Origin: UBA7455 sp026713185
Lineage (GTDB): Bacteria; Pseudomonadota; Gammaproteobacteria; Pseudomonadales; Azotimanducaceae
Reading direction: 5' to 3'
Assembly (NCBI GenBank): GCA_963665785.1
Contig: OY762456.1
Span: 496,001-560,000 of the forward strand
Length of the DNA stretch: 64,000 bases
Shown: positions 53,362-63,284 of the stretch, piece after piece
Numbering within the stretch: the first letter of the stretch is position 1
How the letters are laid out: each line of letters begins with the position of its first letter
Translations under genes and position numbers: made by a program
Notes under the pieces: model-generated
The model's database searches: none
What the model was told of the DNA's origin: nothing
The model's input: only the letters and a program-made list of their open reading frames with translations

Positions 53362-54180
53362 TCATGAATCGCTGCTGTCATCTGATTTAATCGATTCCAG
53401 TGTGGGCATACGATAGCGGTCTTCCGGATCAAGCCATCCTTTGAAGTTGGGTTTACGCTTTTCAGAAAAGGCTGCACGGGATTCCATCAGGTCGCTTTCA
53501 TCGCCATGATTATTCAACGCCGCCGCCAGTTTGCTTAAATCCGGAGCAACTTCTGGCCGCATTTGCCGCATCATATAGACCGTATTGACTCGAGATGCCG
53601 GTGGCAGAGTCAATAAATGCTCAGCCATGTCATACGCCGTGGGGATTAATTTATCGGGGTCAACAAGCCGGTTAAGGAAGCCAACCTCATAAAGCCGCTC
53701 TGCGGTGAAGCGAAATCCAAGAGCCATTTCCGTTGCAATATGGTGCGGAAGACCGGCAAGATGGCCATGGTTGTATCCGCCCAACAACCATCGCTTTGCC
53801 TCGGATACTTCGAACACGGCGCCGCGAACGGCAACTCTTAAATCTGTACGTTCAACTATCATGAACCCACCGCCCATGGCATAACCATTGATTGCGGCAA
53901 TCACAGGTTTTTCCAGTTCGTTGTTCATAAACGGGTCTGCCAACGGCGCTCCCGTGCCTGGCTTGCCCCGCTCAAGAGATTCTTTCATGTCCTCCCCGGC
54001 ACAAAAAGCGCGTCCGGTCCCAGTCAGGATCGCAACCTCCAGATCAGGGCTTTCCCTGAAAGTGGTGAACGCTTCTGCCATTCCCTTGCGGAGTTCCAAC
54101 CCCATAGCGTTCATTCGCTCAGGTCTGTTCAAACGAATCTGAAAAATCTGACCCTGTCTTTCGGTCTCGACCACTGCCAT
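53362..54180 (-). CDS. Enoyl-CoA hydratase/isomerase family protein
   Basis: This crotonase-fold protein has the CoA/oxyanion segment 'LTGTGRAFCAGEDMKE' and 'KPVIAAINGYAMGGGFMIV', followed by 'ERTDLRVAVRGAVFEVSEAK'. It would hydrate or isomerise an enoyl-CoA. The canonical second glutamate position is not obvious, so the exact reaction is open. The length (272 residues) is normal. It begins 2 bp after the CoA-transferase gene ends, so the two form an operon. Confidence 0.88.
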   Translation of the reverse strand: MAVVETERQGQIFQIRLNRPERMNAMGLELRKGMAEAFTTFRESPDLEVAILTGTGRAFCAGEDMKESLERGKPGTGAPLADPFMNNELEKPVIAAINGYAMGGGFMIVERTDLRVAVRGAVFEVSEAKRWLLGGYNHGHLAGLPHHIATEMALGFRFTAERLYEVGFLNRLVDPDKLIPTAYDMAEHLLTLPPASRVNTVYMMRQMRPEVAPDLSKLAAALNNHGDESDLMESRAAFSEKRKPNFKGWLDPEDRYRMPTLESIKSDDSSDS

Positions 54181-54182
54181 AT

Positions 54183-55388
54183 CTAATCTCCTTGGGGATT
54201 ATTGAACGTTATTACTCCCTTGACCCGCAATGTTTCAATTTCGCCGGTGGTCAGTCCCATCTCTATGAGGATCTCTTCGCTGTGCTGCCCGGCATCCGGA
54301 CCTGGTCGGTCAAACTCATCTCTCCGTTGAAACGCAGTCATATTGATTGGCGACCGGATCAGGTTGATGTCGCCCAGGCGGTCATGATGGGCAACCCGGG
54401 TCATCCGCAATGACTTCGCATGCTCGTCTTCAAAGGCTTCACCAATAGAGTAAATTGGACCGCAGGGGCAGCCCGCTTCATTATTCATCATCCCGACCAA
54501 GTCCTTAGTCGACTTCTTACGGGTCTCTTCGTTTATCAGCTTCCAGAGTTTGTGGCGGTGCTTAAGACGACCGCCATGGGTGGCAAAACGCTCATCCTCC
54601 GCCAGAGCGTGTACACCCAGTGCTTGCACAACCGCCTTGAACATCTTGTCGCTGCTTGCGGCGAGATTGATTTTGCCATCAGATGTGTCGAAAGCTCCCA
54701 TCGGTGACATGTATGGATGGTTGTTACCTTCCTGGCCGGGGACCTCTCCATTCATCGTATAGCGCGCACCCTGGAAATCAAGTTTGCATAACATGGCTTC
54801 CAGCAGAGAGGTGTGAACCCATTGACCCTCACCGGTTTTTTCCCGATGCAACAGTGCCAGCAGTATGCCCTGACCAAGAAACATCCCCGCTGTGGTATCG
54901 CTGATTGCGATACCGACTCGCATCGGACCTTGTCCTGGTTCACCGGTAATCGACATAAGGCCACTTGTTCCCTGAACAATCTGATCAACTCCCGGTCGTT
55001 CACTGTAGGGGCCTTCCTGACCGAATCCGGAGATACTGGCATAGATTATGGCAGGATTGACTGTCTTCACAGATTCATAATCAACGCCAAGGCGATGTTT
55101 CACGTCCTTGCGAAAATTTTCGACAATGATATCTGCCTGGCCGGCGAGCTTCATAAAAAGCGCCAGTCCTTCCGTGGATTTGAGGTTGATTGTCAATCCA
55201 CGTTTGTTTCGATGCAGATTCTGGGAATCAGGGGTATCTCTGCTACCCGTAATCCCTTCACCACTCACCGGTGGCTCTATGCGGATGACATTGGCGCCCC
55301 AGTCAGTCAGCAGTCTTACTGCGGAGGGCCCTGCTCTTGCAAGCGTGAGATCAAGTACAGTGTATCCTGCCAATGGTAGTTCGTTCAT
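54183..55388 (-). CDS. CaiB/BaiF family III CoA-transferase
   Basis: Family III CoA-transferases move CoA between acids. Visible features are 'LAGYTVLDLTLARAGPSAVR', 'LLTDWGANVIRIEPP', 'NKRGLTINLKSTEG', 'PGVDQIVQGTSGLMSITGEP' and 'GPIYSIGEAFEDEHAK'. The expected catalytic aspartate is in the RPGVDQ region. ATG 55388 ('MNELPLAGYT') is chosen over an in-frame start 36 bp upstream. It is paired with the enoyl-CoA hydratase gene. The substrate is unknown. Confidence 0.9.
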   Translation of the reverse strand: MNELPLAGYTVLDLTLARAGPSAVRLLTDWGANVIRIEPPVSGEGITGSRDTPDSQNLHRNKRGLTINLKSTEGLALFMKLAGQADIIVENFRKDVKHRLGVDYESVKTVNPAIIYASISGFGQEGPYSERPGVDQIVQGTSGLMSITGEPGQGPMRVGIAISDTTAGMFLGQGILLALLHREKTGEGQWVHTSLLEAMLCKLDFQGARYTMNGEVPGQEGNNHPYMSPMGAFDTSDGKINLAASSDKMFKAVVQALGVHALAEDERFATHGGRLKHRHKLWKLINEETRKKSTKDLVGMMNNEAGCPCGPIYSIGEAFEDEHAKSLRMTRVAHHDRLGDINLIRSPINMTAFQRRDEFDRPGPDAGQHSEEILIEMGLTTGEIETLRVKGVITFNNPQGD

Positions 55389-55501
55389 TCCTGCTGCTCC
55401 CTTTACAATTGCATCATCTGCCAATCCACAAGATTAACTGTAAACATGAAAGATGCCGCATTGAAATTGTCTATCCCCTTCTGGACGATCTGTGTGGCTT
55501 T

Positions 55502-56386
55502 TCAGTTCGATGAGGATACCGGGTACGGTTCTATACGACTCAGCAGAGCGTTGTGCAGTTTTTCCTGTTGTTCATAAATACTGTCACCTTCCACACGGGG
55601 CAGACTGAGGCGTACCGGCAAATCTTTCAGTCGTGGTTCCAGGGTAGGCTTGCCGCGCACGATCCGCTCATTAAGATCCTCCAGAGTGTCCCCTGATGGG
55701 ACCAGTGGCCAGGCGTTCATGGCGCAAAAACCAATGAAGAGCATGCGGCGCGACTTGTCAGAGCGGTTGGGTCTGGAGCCGTGTATCATTCGAACATGGT
55801 GCAGGGTGATGCCGCCGGCCTTGACCGTGACAGATACGGCGCCATCCGGCCTGAACGTCGGATCCGTGATACCGCCCACGAACATGCCATTCTGGTGGTG
55901 GTTCCATGTCTTGCCCTTGTGACTGCCCGGAATAAGCATCAACGCCCCGTTTTCCTCCGTCATGTCGTCCAGTGCTATGCCCACTTCGAGCAGGTCATCG
56001 TTGGTGTGAGGATAGAAAGCCCAGTCCTGGTGCCACTCCACTGCGGACCCGTCACCGCGGTTTTTCATATTGAGTTTGTTGTTGTGATACCGAAAATCCG
56101 CCCCCAGCAGGCATTCCACAATATCCAGAATTGGAACGTGGCGGGTGTATCCAGCATAGACAGGGTGTCTGCTGACGGGATGCTTGATGCGGCGAATACT
56201 GGGTGATGTGGCACTATGCCCGGGCTCAAGATCAAAGATCTTGTCGTTCGAGGTGACGTTCCGGGACTTCTCAACAAATTTGTCTGTCACGCGTCGCAGC
56301 TCTTCCAACTCCGCGACTGTCAGTACATTTTCAATTGCAAGATAGCCATTCCTGTCATAGGATTCGATCTGATTTTTATTGAGCAT
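55502..56386 (-). CDS. Phytanoyl-CoA dioxygenase (PhyH) family protein
   Basis: This Fe(II)/2-oxoglutarate-dependent oxygenase has the HxD pair in 'AVEWHQDWAFYPHTND' (about residues 118-120). The distal His and Arg are in 'ITLHHVRMIHGSRPNRSDKS'. The N-terminal 'YDRNGYLAIENVLTVAELEE' is standard. It would hydroxylate an unknown substrate. The length (294 residues) is normal. It diverges from the binding-protein gene. Confidence 0.92.
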   Translation of the reverse strand: MLNKNQIESYDRNGYLAIENVLTVAELEELRRVTDKFVEKSRNVTSNDKIFDLEPGHSATSPSIRRIKHPVSRHPVYAGYTRHVPILDIVECLLGADFRYHNNKLNMKNRGDGSAVEWHQDWAFYPHTNDDLLEVGIALDDMTEENGALMLIPGSHKGKTWNHHQNGMFVGGITDPTFRPDGAVSVTVKAGGITLHHVRMIHGSRPNRSDKSRRMLFIGFCAMNAWPLVPSGDTLEDLNERIVRGKPTLEPRLKDLPVRLSLPRVEGDSIYEQQEKLHNALLSRIEPYPVSSSN

Positions 56387-56575
56387 GTGTTTTCTGTCAT
56401 TTTATTGGGGAATCAACGTACATTTTTACACGAACGGCGAAGTATTTCAGTTGGTGTTCTCAGAGTATGAGTCACGAACTTGTGTTGGCATACAAACAGC
56501 ATGACGACACTGACACAGAAATACGCTGAATATGTTTACGCAGGCATCCCGGACAAAGTGACTGTGACGGACCGT

Positions 56576-58414
56576 ATGAACATGTTGCAGATCTGTATCG
56601 TCTTACTGCTGTCGATCTGCCTGCCTTGCACAACCTACGCCGACCTCCTGGACAACCTTGAGTTCAAGCACGGAATCGCATTCTTCGAAGACCTGAAGTA
56701 CCCACCCGACTTCACTCACCTGGACTATCTGAATCCGGAAGCACCCAAGGGCGGCAAACTGGTCCTGGCGACCGGTTATACGTTCGACACATTGGCGCCG
56801 GTGACACTCGGTGAGACCGGCGCCCCTTCCGGATATTTGTTCCGCGGAGAAACGTTGATCGTGCGGGGAGGCGATGAAATTGCCGCCTATTACGGTCGTC
56901 TTGCAGATGGTATCGCTGTTACTGACGATGCAAGGACGATCGTCTTCAGAATCCATCCCGATGCGAGATGGGATGACGGCGTACCGGTCACGGCTCATGA
57001 TGTGGTCTATACCTTCGACCTGCAAAGAAGCCAGATCGGAGCCAGCTTCTTCTTTGGATTCATCGAGTCGATAACAGCATTGGACGATCGCCATGTGGCG
57101 TTTCGTATGGATTCCCCGCTGACGTACGATCACGTTACATTGATTCAATACCAACCCATCCTGCCGGAGCACTACTGGCGCGTCAGGGATCCGACGGCTC
57201 ACACCCTTGAACCGCCCGTCTCGAGTGGCCCCTATCGCATCACAGAGGTGAAGTCAGGACGCTACATCGAGTATGAACGTAGAAAGGACTACTGGGGTTG
57301 GCGCCTTCCACTCAACAAAGGCCGGTACAACTTCGATACCGTTCGTTACGAGGTATATCGTGACGGTACCGTCGCGAGGGAAGCATTCCGAAAAGGACTG
57401 ATAGACATGCTGGACGAGGATGACATCCGCTTTTGGGTCAATGCCTTCGAAGGCACGGATATGCAGAGCGGCAGGATCAGCAAGATACGACGAAATTACG
57501 GCATCTGGGTAGGTATCGGGAGAACATTTGTGCTGAACAGTCGTTTACCCAGACTGGCTGACAGACGAGTCCGAAAGGCGCTCACACTGGCGCTTAACTT
57601 CGAGTGGATCAACCAGAAGCTGTATTACGGCCAACGTAAACAGGCACTGAGCTTCTGGCCCAATACCATCCTGTCTGCTACCGGTATGCCCAGTGACGAT
57701 GAGGTGGCGTTACTCTCCGGTTACCGGGAATCACTGCCATCGGAACTTTTTGAGCAGCCTTTTCACTTCCCGGAAGCAGGCAGTGATGCCAAACACAGGG
57801 ATAATCTGCTCCAGGCACTGGATTTGCTCACATCGGCAGGTTGGCAAATGGAAAATGGCGTGCTGCGGAATGCAGAAGGAGAACGGTTCACTCTCGAGTT
57901 CCTGTCGTTCGAATCCGGCAATGATCGAATACTGTTACCCTGGTTCCAAACGCTGAAGCGACTCGGCATTGAGGCAAGCATCCGTCTCGTTGATATCACC
58001 CAATACACCAATCGTCTCCGCCACCATGATTACGACGGGCTCGTTCAGAGCCACGATTTCCTGATGCCGCCTACGCTCGAGGTGCGATCCAACTTTCACT
58101 CGAGCGCGGCAGTGGGAGAAGGTTCTCGCAACTACATGGGCGTCAGCCTTCCTGTAGTCGACTATCTCATTGAGGAAGCCGAAGCTGCTGATACGCTCGA
58201 TCGATTGATCGCAGCCTGTCGCGCTCTGGATCGTGTACTGATGTGGAACTACTACCTCATCCCGCTGTATGCCTATGACGCGCGTCGCACAGTAGTTTGG
58301 AACAAGTTTGGTCGTCCGCCTGAACCCCTTTACCGGCCTGCTTTCCCGGACGGCTGGTGGTACGATGAAGCCAAAGCCGCACGAATCAGGATGACGACTT
58401 CAAACTCTCCCTGA
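56576..58414 (+). CDS. Extracellular solute-binding protein, family 5 (YejA-like)
   Basis: The protein starts with a Sec signal peptide ('MNMLQICIVLLLSICLPCTTYA'-type, cleavage after 'TYA'). It continues 'HGIAFFEDLKYPPDFTHLDY', 'NPEAPKGGKL', the hallmark of YejA-like oligopeptide-binding proteins, with 'DARWDDGVPVTAHDVVYTFD' later. It would deliver a peptide-like substrate to an ABC importer, but no permease or ATPase gene is adjacent. ATG 56576 is chosen because it places the signal peptide at the N-terminus. Confidence 0.88.
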   Translation: MNMLQICIVLLLSICLPCTTYADLLDNLEFKHGIAFFEDLKYPPDFTHLDYLNPEAPKGGKLVLATGYTFDTLAPVTLGETGAPSGYLFRGETLIVRGGDEIAAYYGRLADGIAVTDDARTIVFRIHPDARWDDGVPVTAHDVVYTFDLQRSQIGASFFFGFIESITALDDRHVAFRMDSPLTYDHVTLIQYQPILPEHYWRVRDPTAHTLEPPVSSGPYRITEVKSGRYIEYERRKDYWGWRLPLNKGRYNFDTVRYEVYRDGTVAREAFRKGLIDMLDEDDIRFWVNAFEGTDMQSGRISKIRRNYGIWVGIGRTFVLNSRLPRLADRRVRKALTLALNFEWINQKLYYGQRKQALSFWPNTILSATGMPSDDEVALLSGYRESLPSELFEQPFHFPEAGSDAKHRDNLLQALDLLTSAGWQMENGVLRNAEGERFTLEFLSFESGNDRILLPWFQTLKRLGIEASIRLVDITQYTNRLRHHDYDGLVQSHDFLMPPTLEVRSNFHSSAAVGEGSRNYMGVSLPVVDYLIEEAEAADTLDRLIAACRALDRVLMWNYYLIPLYAYDARRTVVWNKFGRPPEPLYRPAFPDGWWYDEAKAARIRMTTSNSP

Positions 58415-58469
58415 GCAATTTGTTTGCTCCGCGACAGCGGCAGGGTGGTTTTTGGCCCGCTGAAGGCTC

Positions 58470-59831
58470 CTAAACAATTCCGTAGGCCAGCATAGCATCG
58501 GCGACTTTCAGGAAACCGGCAATGTTAGCGCCTTTTACATAGTCGACGTGGTCGTTCACTGAGCCGTGGCGTACGCAGGTCTCGTGAATGTTGTACATGA
58601 TCGTTTGTAAACGGGAGTCCACTTCCTGTGCGCTCCAGGACAGCCGCAGAGCGTTTTGACTCTGTTCCAGTCCAGACACGGCCACGCCGCCGGCGTTGGC
58701 GGCTTTGCCGGGTCCATAGAGGATTTTGGCGTTGAGAAAGGCGTGCATACCGTCCAACTCCGTGGGCATGTTGGCGCCTTCACTCACGGCGCGGACACCG
58801 TTTTTCAGCAACATCCTCGCCTCGCTGCCATTGATCTCGTTCTGGGTTGCACAGGGCAATGCGACGTCGACAGGGACCACCCAGGGTCGTTGGTTCTTGT
58901 GGAAGGTGACGTTCCTGAACCGATCCGCCACTTCGGAAATCCGGCCGCGCCGCACTTCCTTGAGTTCGCAAACAAACTTCAGCAGTTCACGATCCATCCC
59001 GCCCTCGATGTGAATGAAACCAGAGGAATCCGACATGGTGACCACCCTGGCTCCGAGTATGATGGCTTTCTGAGCGGCATAGATAGCGACATTGCCGGAG
59101 CCTGAAATGGCGACGGATTTGCCTTCCATACCATCCCCAATGCGGTTAAGCATGTTCTCGCAGAAATACACACACCCGTAACCGGTGGCTTCCTTTCTGA
59201 TCAGGCTGCCGCCAAAACTCAAGCCTTTGCCAGTCAATATGCTCGCGTAGCGATTCTCCAAACGAATGTATTGGCCGAACATGGCGCCGATTTCACGGGT
59301 GCCAACACCAATGTCACCGGCAGGAACGTCGACGTCCGGACCGATATGCCGGTGCAGTTCGATCATCAGCGACTGACAGAATCGTTCGACCTCGCGGTCG
59401 CTCTTGCCCTTGGGATTGAAATTCGAGCCACCTTTGCCGCCACCCATGGGCAAACCGGTAAGGCTGTTCTTCAAGACCTGTTCGAAGCCCAGAAACTTGA
59501 GAATGCTGAGGTTGACTGATGGATGAAAACGCAGACCGCCCTTGTAAGGCCCTATGGAGTTGTTGAATTGCACACGCCAGGCCCGATTGACCTGTACGTT
59601 GTGGTTGTCGTCTTCCCAGCAAACCCGGAAAATAACGACTCGGTCCGGTTCCGTCAGTCGCTCCAGAATCTTGACATCATGGTATTCCGGATGCTCCAGT
59701 AAATAGGGCATCAGGCTCTCGACGACTTCCCGGACCGCCTGTTGAAACTCGATTTCACCTTCGTTCCGGCGAATCAGCACCCTCATGAATTTGTCGACTT
59801 CTTTTTTTGGATCCGGCTTTTTACTCGTCAT
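58470..59831 (-). CDS. gdhA: NADP-specific glutamate dehydrogenase
   Basis: The enzyme makes glutamate from 2-oxoglutarate and ammonium. The family pattern is complete: 'RVQFNNSIGPYKGGLRFHPS', 'GLPMGGGKGGSNFNPKGKSD' with the catalytic lysine, 'VPAGDIGVGTREIGAMFGQY' with the catalytic aspartate, and the Rossmann 'KSVAISGSGNVAIYAAQKA'. The 453-residue length and sequence match hexameric NADP-type GdhA. Confidence 0.95.
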   Translation of the reverse strand: MTSKKPDPKKEVDKFMRVLIRRNEGEIEFQQAVREVVESLMPYLLEHPEYHDVKILERLTEPDRVVIFRVCWEDDNHNVQVNRAWRVQFNNSIGPYKGGLRFHPSVNLSILKFLGFEQVLKNSLTGLPMGGGKGGSNFNPKGKSDREVERFCQSLMIELHRHIGPDVDVPAGDIGVGTREIGAMFGQYIRLENRYASILTGKGLSFGGSLIRKEATGYGCVYFCENMLNRIGDGMEGKSVAISGSGNVAIYAAQKAIILGARVVTMSDSSGFIHIEGGMDRELLKFVCELKEVRRGRISEVADRFRNVTFHKNQRPWVVPVDVALPCATQNEINGSEARMLLKNGVRAVSEGANMPTELDGMHAFLNAKILYGPGKAANAGGVAVSGLEQSQNALRLSWSAQEVDSRLQTIMYNIHETCVRHGSVNDHVDYVKGANIAGFLKVADAMLAYGIV

Positions 59832-59949
59832 GCCCTATCTTCCCCTGAAAAGCCAACATTTTGAGATAATCAGCGTTGTTGCGCAATCTGCTCCCGGCTA
59901 TCGCTACAACTCCGGTCGTGAAGTCTCCCATGGGCAACACCGTGCAAGA

Positions 59950-61398
59950 CTATCGAAAAGGATCAGTTCGCTCAATCTTGTAGACGAACGCGTATTCACA
60001 GGGTCGCTCATCCGGGGGATTAACCTGGAGTCCCTGGTCGGTGAGATTCCACGAAAGCGTCTGATTTGAACCTAACATGGTTACTGATCTGATCTCACCA
60101 GCGTTCAGCCGACGCATCGCCTTGATCGTTGATGCGCTCTCCGGCCAACCCAGGCACGTTGCATATATTGCATCATCCGTACAGGTAAACCGGAAATCAT
60201 CCGCGGTGTATGACACTTCGTGCTGCTCGCTGAACATGCCGGGGTTTGTCATCTGGGTAGGCCCTTCGCCATACACCATCCAGGGAGTGGCGCCGTAAAT
60301 TGCCTCGCCATTGATATCCAGCCAGTGACCCATGGATCGAAGCAGCTGATTCGCCTCATCGGGAATGCTGCCATCAGCTTTTGGTCCTACGTTGAGCAGC
60401 AGGTAACCATTCTTGCTGACGTTGTCGACCAGATTGTGTATGAGGGTAGCGGGTTTTTTGAATCCGGCATCCTGCACGTATGACCAGGCACCCTGATCGT
60501 CCACCGATGTATCAGTAATCCAGTCGTAGTAGGTCAGCTTGTCCATACGACCCAGTTCATAATCGATCAGTGCAACGCCGGGCACCAGATCATTATTCTT
60601 GTAGGCCACTGCAAGCTCTGTGCCCCACTCCTCTTCCTTGTTGTAATAGTCAGCAAGCATCCGCTTTTTGTACTCTTCCTGAACCCAGTTCAGTCCAAAG
60701 TCGAACCAGATCAGATCAGGGCGGTAGTTTTCAATGACCTCGTCGATTTTGGTCCGCCAGAAATCATTAAACGCGCCGTCAGGTCGATCCTGTTCGATCC
60801 ACTCATTACCGCGGCCACCAGATGTCCCGTTAATACCGTCGAGATTGTGCATTGGACCATAGAGTCCGGCGTATCGGGCATCGGAAACATCGCAGTCACT
60901 ACGCCAGTGCGGATAAAACCACCATTGTTCAAAGTGATGAAACGCGGTCATGAAGCGCATGCCCGCGTTCCTGATCGCTGTTTCCAGTTCACCGACCACG
61001 TCTCTTTTCGGCCCCATTCTGGCAGCGTTCCACTCATTAATCCGGCTGTCCCACATCGAGAATCCGTCGTGGTGTTCGGCCACAGGACCCGCAAATCTGG
61101 CGCCAGCCGCCTGGAACAGTTCCGCCCACTCCGCAGCATCGAATTTGTCGGCGGTAAACATCGGAATGAAGTCCTTGTAGCCAAACCTGGTTGCTGGCCC
61201 AAAAGTTTTCTCGTGGTAATCAAACTGTGGATTACCCTGGCGATACATATTGAACGGATACCAGGTTCCATTGACGCCACAAGCCGGGACGCTATACAGG
61301 CCCCAGTGAGTGTAGATGCCAAATTTTGCATCTCGCAACCATTGAGGTGTTCGGTGATTCTGCAAAGATGACCAGGTGGGATCGTATCGCTTTGACAT
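59950..61398 (-). CDS. Alpha-L-fucosidase (GH29)
   Basis: The 482-residue protein has the GH29 start 'WLRDAKFGIYTHWGLYSVPA', 'AGARFAGPVAEHHDGFSMWD' and the nucleophile region 'DLIWFDFGLNW', with Asp where GH29 enzymes have their nucleophile. It later shows 'NVSKNGYLLLNVGPKADGSI'. It should release L-fucose from glycans. No signal peptide is visible, so it probably acts on imported oligosaccharides in the cytoplasm. No other fucose gene is adjacent. Confidence 0.9.
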   Translation of the reverse strand: MSKRYDPTWSSLQNHRTPQWLRDAKFGIYTHWGLYSVPACGVNGTWYPFNMYRQGNPQFDYHEKTFGPATRFGYKDFIPMFTADKFDAAEWAELFQAAGARFAGPVAEHHDGFSMWDSRINEWNAARMGPKRDVVGELETAIRNAGMRFMTAFHHFEQWWFYPHWRSDCDVSDARYAGLYGPMHNLDGINGTSGGRGNEWIEQDRPDGAFNDFWRTKIDEVIENYRPDLIWFDFGLNWVQEEYKKRMLADYYNKEEEWGTELAVAYKNNDLVPGVALIDYELGRMDKLTYYDWITDTSVDDQGAWSYVQDAGFKKPATLIHNLVDNVSKNGYLLLNVGPKADGSIPDEANQLLRSMGHWLDINGEAIYGATPWMVYGEGPTQMTNPGMFSEQHEVSYTADDFRFTCTDDAIYATCLGWPESASTIKAMRRLNAGEIRSVTMLGSNQTLSWNLTDQGLQVNPPDERPCEYAFVYKIERTDPFR

Positions 61399-61549
61399 TG
61401 GTTCTCCTTAATACAAGTTTTGGCAAGTCCCTGATTCTCCATCATCTATTTCTTCTGGAACACGGGCAAGTTTAATTTTCCATAGACGTCATTCGTACGT
61501 CTCCAATTCCAATTGTACACTTTGTTATCCAGGTTCGAAGGGAGTAGAT

Positions 61550-61855
61550 ATGGCCAATGCCACTTACTCCATGAATGTATTCTTTGATGAAGACAGCAAG
61601 GTGTTTGTTGGGACAAGCGAAAATATCCCGGGGCTGACTTTAGAAACAAATACTTTCGGAGAGCTAATTAATACTGCTATGGACATAGTACCGGAGTTAT
61701 TGTTCTACAATCTTAAAATACCTGAAGATGCTGAATCAGAAGTAAGAATATTTCTGCATCATCCAAACGCACAAAAGCATACCAGTAATGTCCCGAATGA
61801 TAGTGTTAACAGGTGTCGTTATGTCTTTGAAGGGGGATCTGCGGCGACAGTGTAA
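61550..61855 (+). CDS. DUF1902 / HicB-like small protein
   Basis: This 101-residue protein fits the DUF1902 pattern: 'NVFFDEDSKVFVGTSENIPG', 'LTLETNTFGELINTAMDIVP', 'ELL'. This is the HicB-like partial RNase H fold seen in antitoxin-type proteins. No HicA-like toxin gene is recognised beside it, so an antitoxin role is uncertain. Confidence 0.75.
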   Translation: MANATYSMNVFFDEDSKVFVGTSENIPGLTLETNTFGELINTAMDIVPELLFYNLKIPEDAESEVRIFLHHPNAQKHTSNVPNDSVNRCRYVFEGGSAATV

Positions 61856-62158
61856 GCCACAAAACACCAATGGCGACGTATGAGAGAAAGATCAAACACA
61901 GGTGCTTGCAGATGATCTAATCGTATAAATATAGAGGTGAGTATGAAAAACTGCATAAATTTGATCTGGTGAGAAATCCGGGCTAATGTTTACAGTCCAC
62001 GAAACCGGGGTAGGTCCACAGCCCCATTGGCCAAGGCGCGAGCGTCCTTCGCGAGCGCCATAGAATGCTAGACACGACACTAGTGCGGCACGCTGGAACG
62101 TAGTCGTGGGAGTGGACTCCAAAGACAAGCTGACATTTCGGAGGAGAACTGGGTGACA
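61856..62158. other. 303-bp gap entering a GC-rich block
   Basis: Base composition changes from AT-rich to clearly GC-rich around 62.0-62.1 kb. No gene is convincing here. The missing first half of the VOC gene is not found in any frame. Confidence 0.45.
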
Positions 62159-62356
62159 ATGCAATTCTGGCTCGGAAACGGTGTGCTGGTGTTTGTGCAT
62201 GTGGACGACCTGGATGCTGCCTACGCCAAGGCCCAGGAGCGAGGCATCGAGGTGGTGGAAGACATCTACGACAACCCGGAGGTCAACATGCGCCAGTTCA
62301 CCGTCCGTGACCCGAATGGCTATGCCATCGCCGTGTGCAAGTCGGCGTGGGGCTGA
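62159..62356 (+). CDS. VOC family protein, C-terminal half only
   Basis: The 65-residue frame matches only the second module of a VOC/glyoxalase protein ('VFVHVDDLDAAYAKAQERGI' and 'MRQFTVRDPNGYAIAVCKSA'). The first module is missing, so it is either a remnant or a single-module protein. Its stop overlaps the next start as TGATG, so it is translationally coupled to the PhyH gene. A GTG start 6 bp upstream is possible. Confidence 0.65.
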   Translation: MQFWLGNGVLVFVHVDDLDAAYAKAQERGIEVVEDIYDNPEVNMRQFTVRDPNGYAIAVCKSAWG

Positions 62357-63213
62357 TGGACGCGGCGGGCGATGGCGTGGGAGACGACCCTCTTGCGACG
62401 GCGAGGGTTTCCCGCAGGGAGCAGGCGGATACCGAGATGCGGTGGAGCGCTGGGAAGAACTCCGTGCTGACCGAGGAGGAGAAGTTCCTCTTCGACCTGC
62501 GCGGCTTCCTCGTGCTGCGCGGCGTGCTTTCGCGGGACGACTGCGCGAGGCTCATTCGGCTCGCCGACCACGTGTGGCCACGCCAGCCGGACGACGGGCC
62601 GTTACGCCGCACCGGCGAGGTGTCGCAGTGGGGCAAGCCGTTTCTCGACCTGATCGACCATCCCAAGGTGCTGCCCTATCTCGCGGAACTCGTCGGTTCG
62701 AAGCTCCGCCTCGACCACGATTACTGCATCTTCATGCACCAGCACACCACCCGCAACCAACTCCACGGCGGCCCCTTCCGCTACGAAACCGATCACTGGT
62801 ATCGCTATCACGACGGCGTCATGCGCAACGGCCTCACGGTGGCCACCTGGAACCTGACCGATGCACCCGCCGGGGCGGGCGGCTTCGTCTGCGTGCCCGG
62901 CAGCCACAAGAGCAACTTCCTTCAGCACATGCCGAAGGACGTGGCCCGCTTCGATCGCGACGTGGACTGGGTGGTGCAGCCGCCGATGGAGGCTGGCGAC
63001 GTGCTGATCTTCACCGAAGCGCTCATCCACGGCACCGCCGAATGGCGCGCGCATCACGAACGCCGCACGCTGCTCTACAAATACAGCCCGCCGCACTCGA
63101 CCTGGGCCAAGGAGTTCTACAACCTGGCTGACTACCCGGATGCCACGGAGCGCCAGCGACGGCTCCTGGCCGGCCCATCCGTCGAAGCGCACGAGCGAGT
63201 CTGGGACGGCTGA
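62356..63213 (+). CDS. Phytanoyl-CoA dioxygenase (PhyH) family protein, GC-rich
   Basis: This oxygenase-type protein has 'FLFDLRGFLVLRGVLSRDDC' at the N-terminus. In place of a clear HxD it shows 'LHGGPFRYETDHWYRYHDG', then 'WNLTDAPAGAGGFVCVPGSH' and a distal His in 'ALIHGTAEWRAHHERRTLLY'. The metal site therefore looks unusual. It is much richer in GC than the rest of the window and unlike the PhyH gene at 55.5 kb, suggesting separate acquisition. ATG 62356 overlaps the upstream stop. Confidence 0.85.
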   Translation: MDAAGDGVGDDPLATARVSRREQADTEMRWSAGKNSVLTEEEKFLFDLRGFLVLRGVLSRDDCARLIRLADHVWPRQPDDGPLRRTGEVSQWGKPFLDLIDHPKVLPYLAELVGSKLRLDHDYCIFMHQHTTRNQLHGGPFRYETDHWYRYHDGVMRNGLTVATWNLTDAPAGAGGFVCVPGSHKSNFLQHMPKDVARFDRDVDWVVQPPMEAGDVLIFTEALIHGTAEWRAHHERRTLLYKYSPPHSTWAKEFYNLADYPDATERQRRLLAGPSVEAHERVWDG

Positions 63214-63284
63214 GAGGATGGGCTCCTTCGGAGGCAGGCATCGGCCCACCCTGCGCGCGAGTTCGCGGGAGCCTCGGCGAGCGG

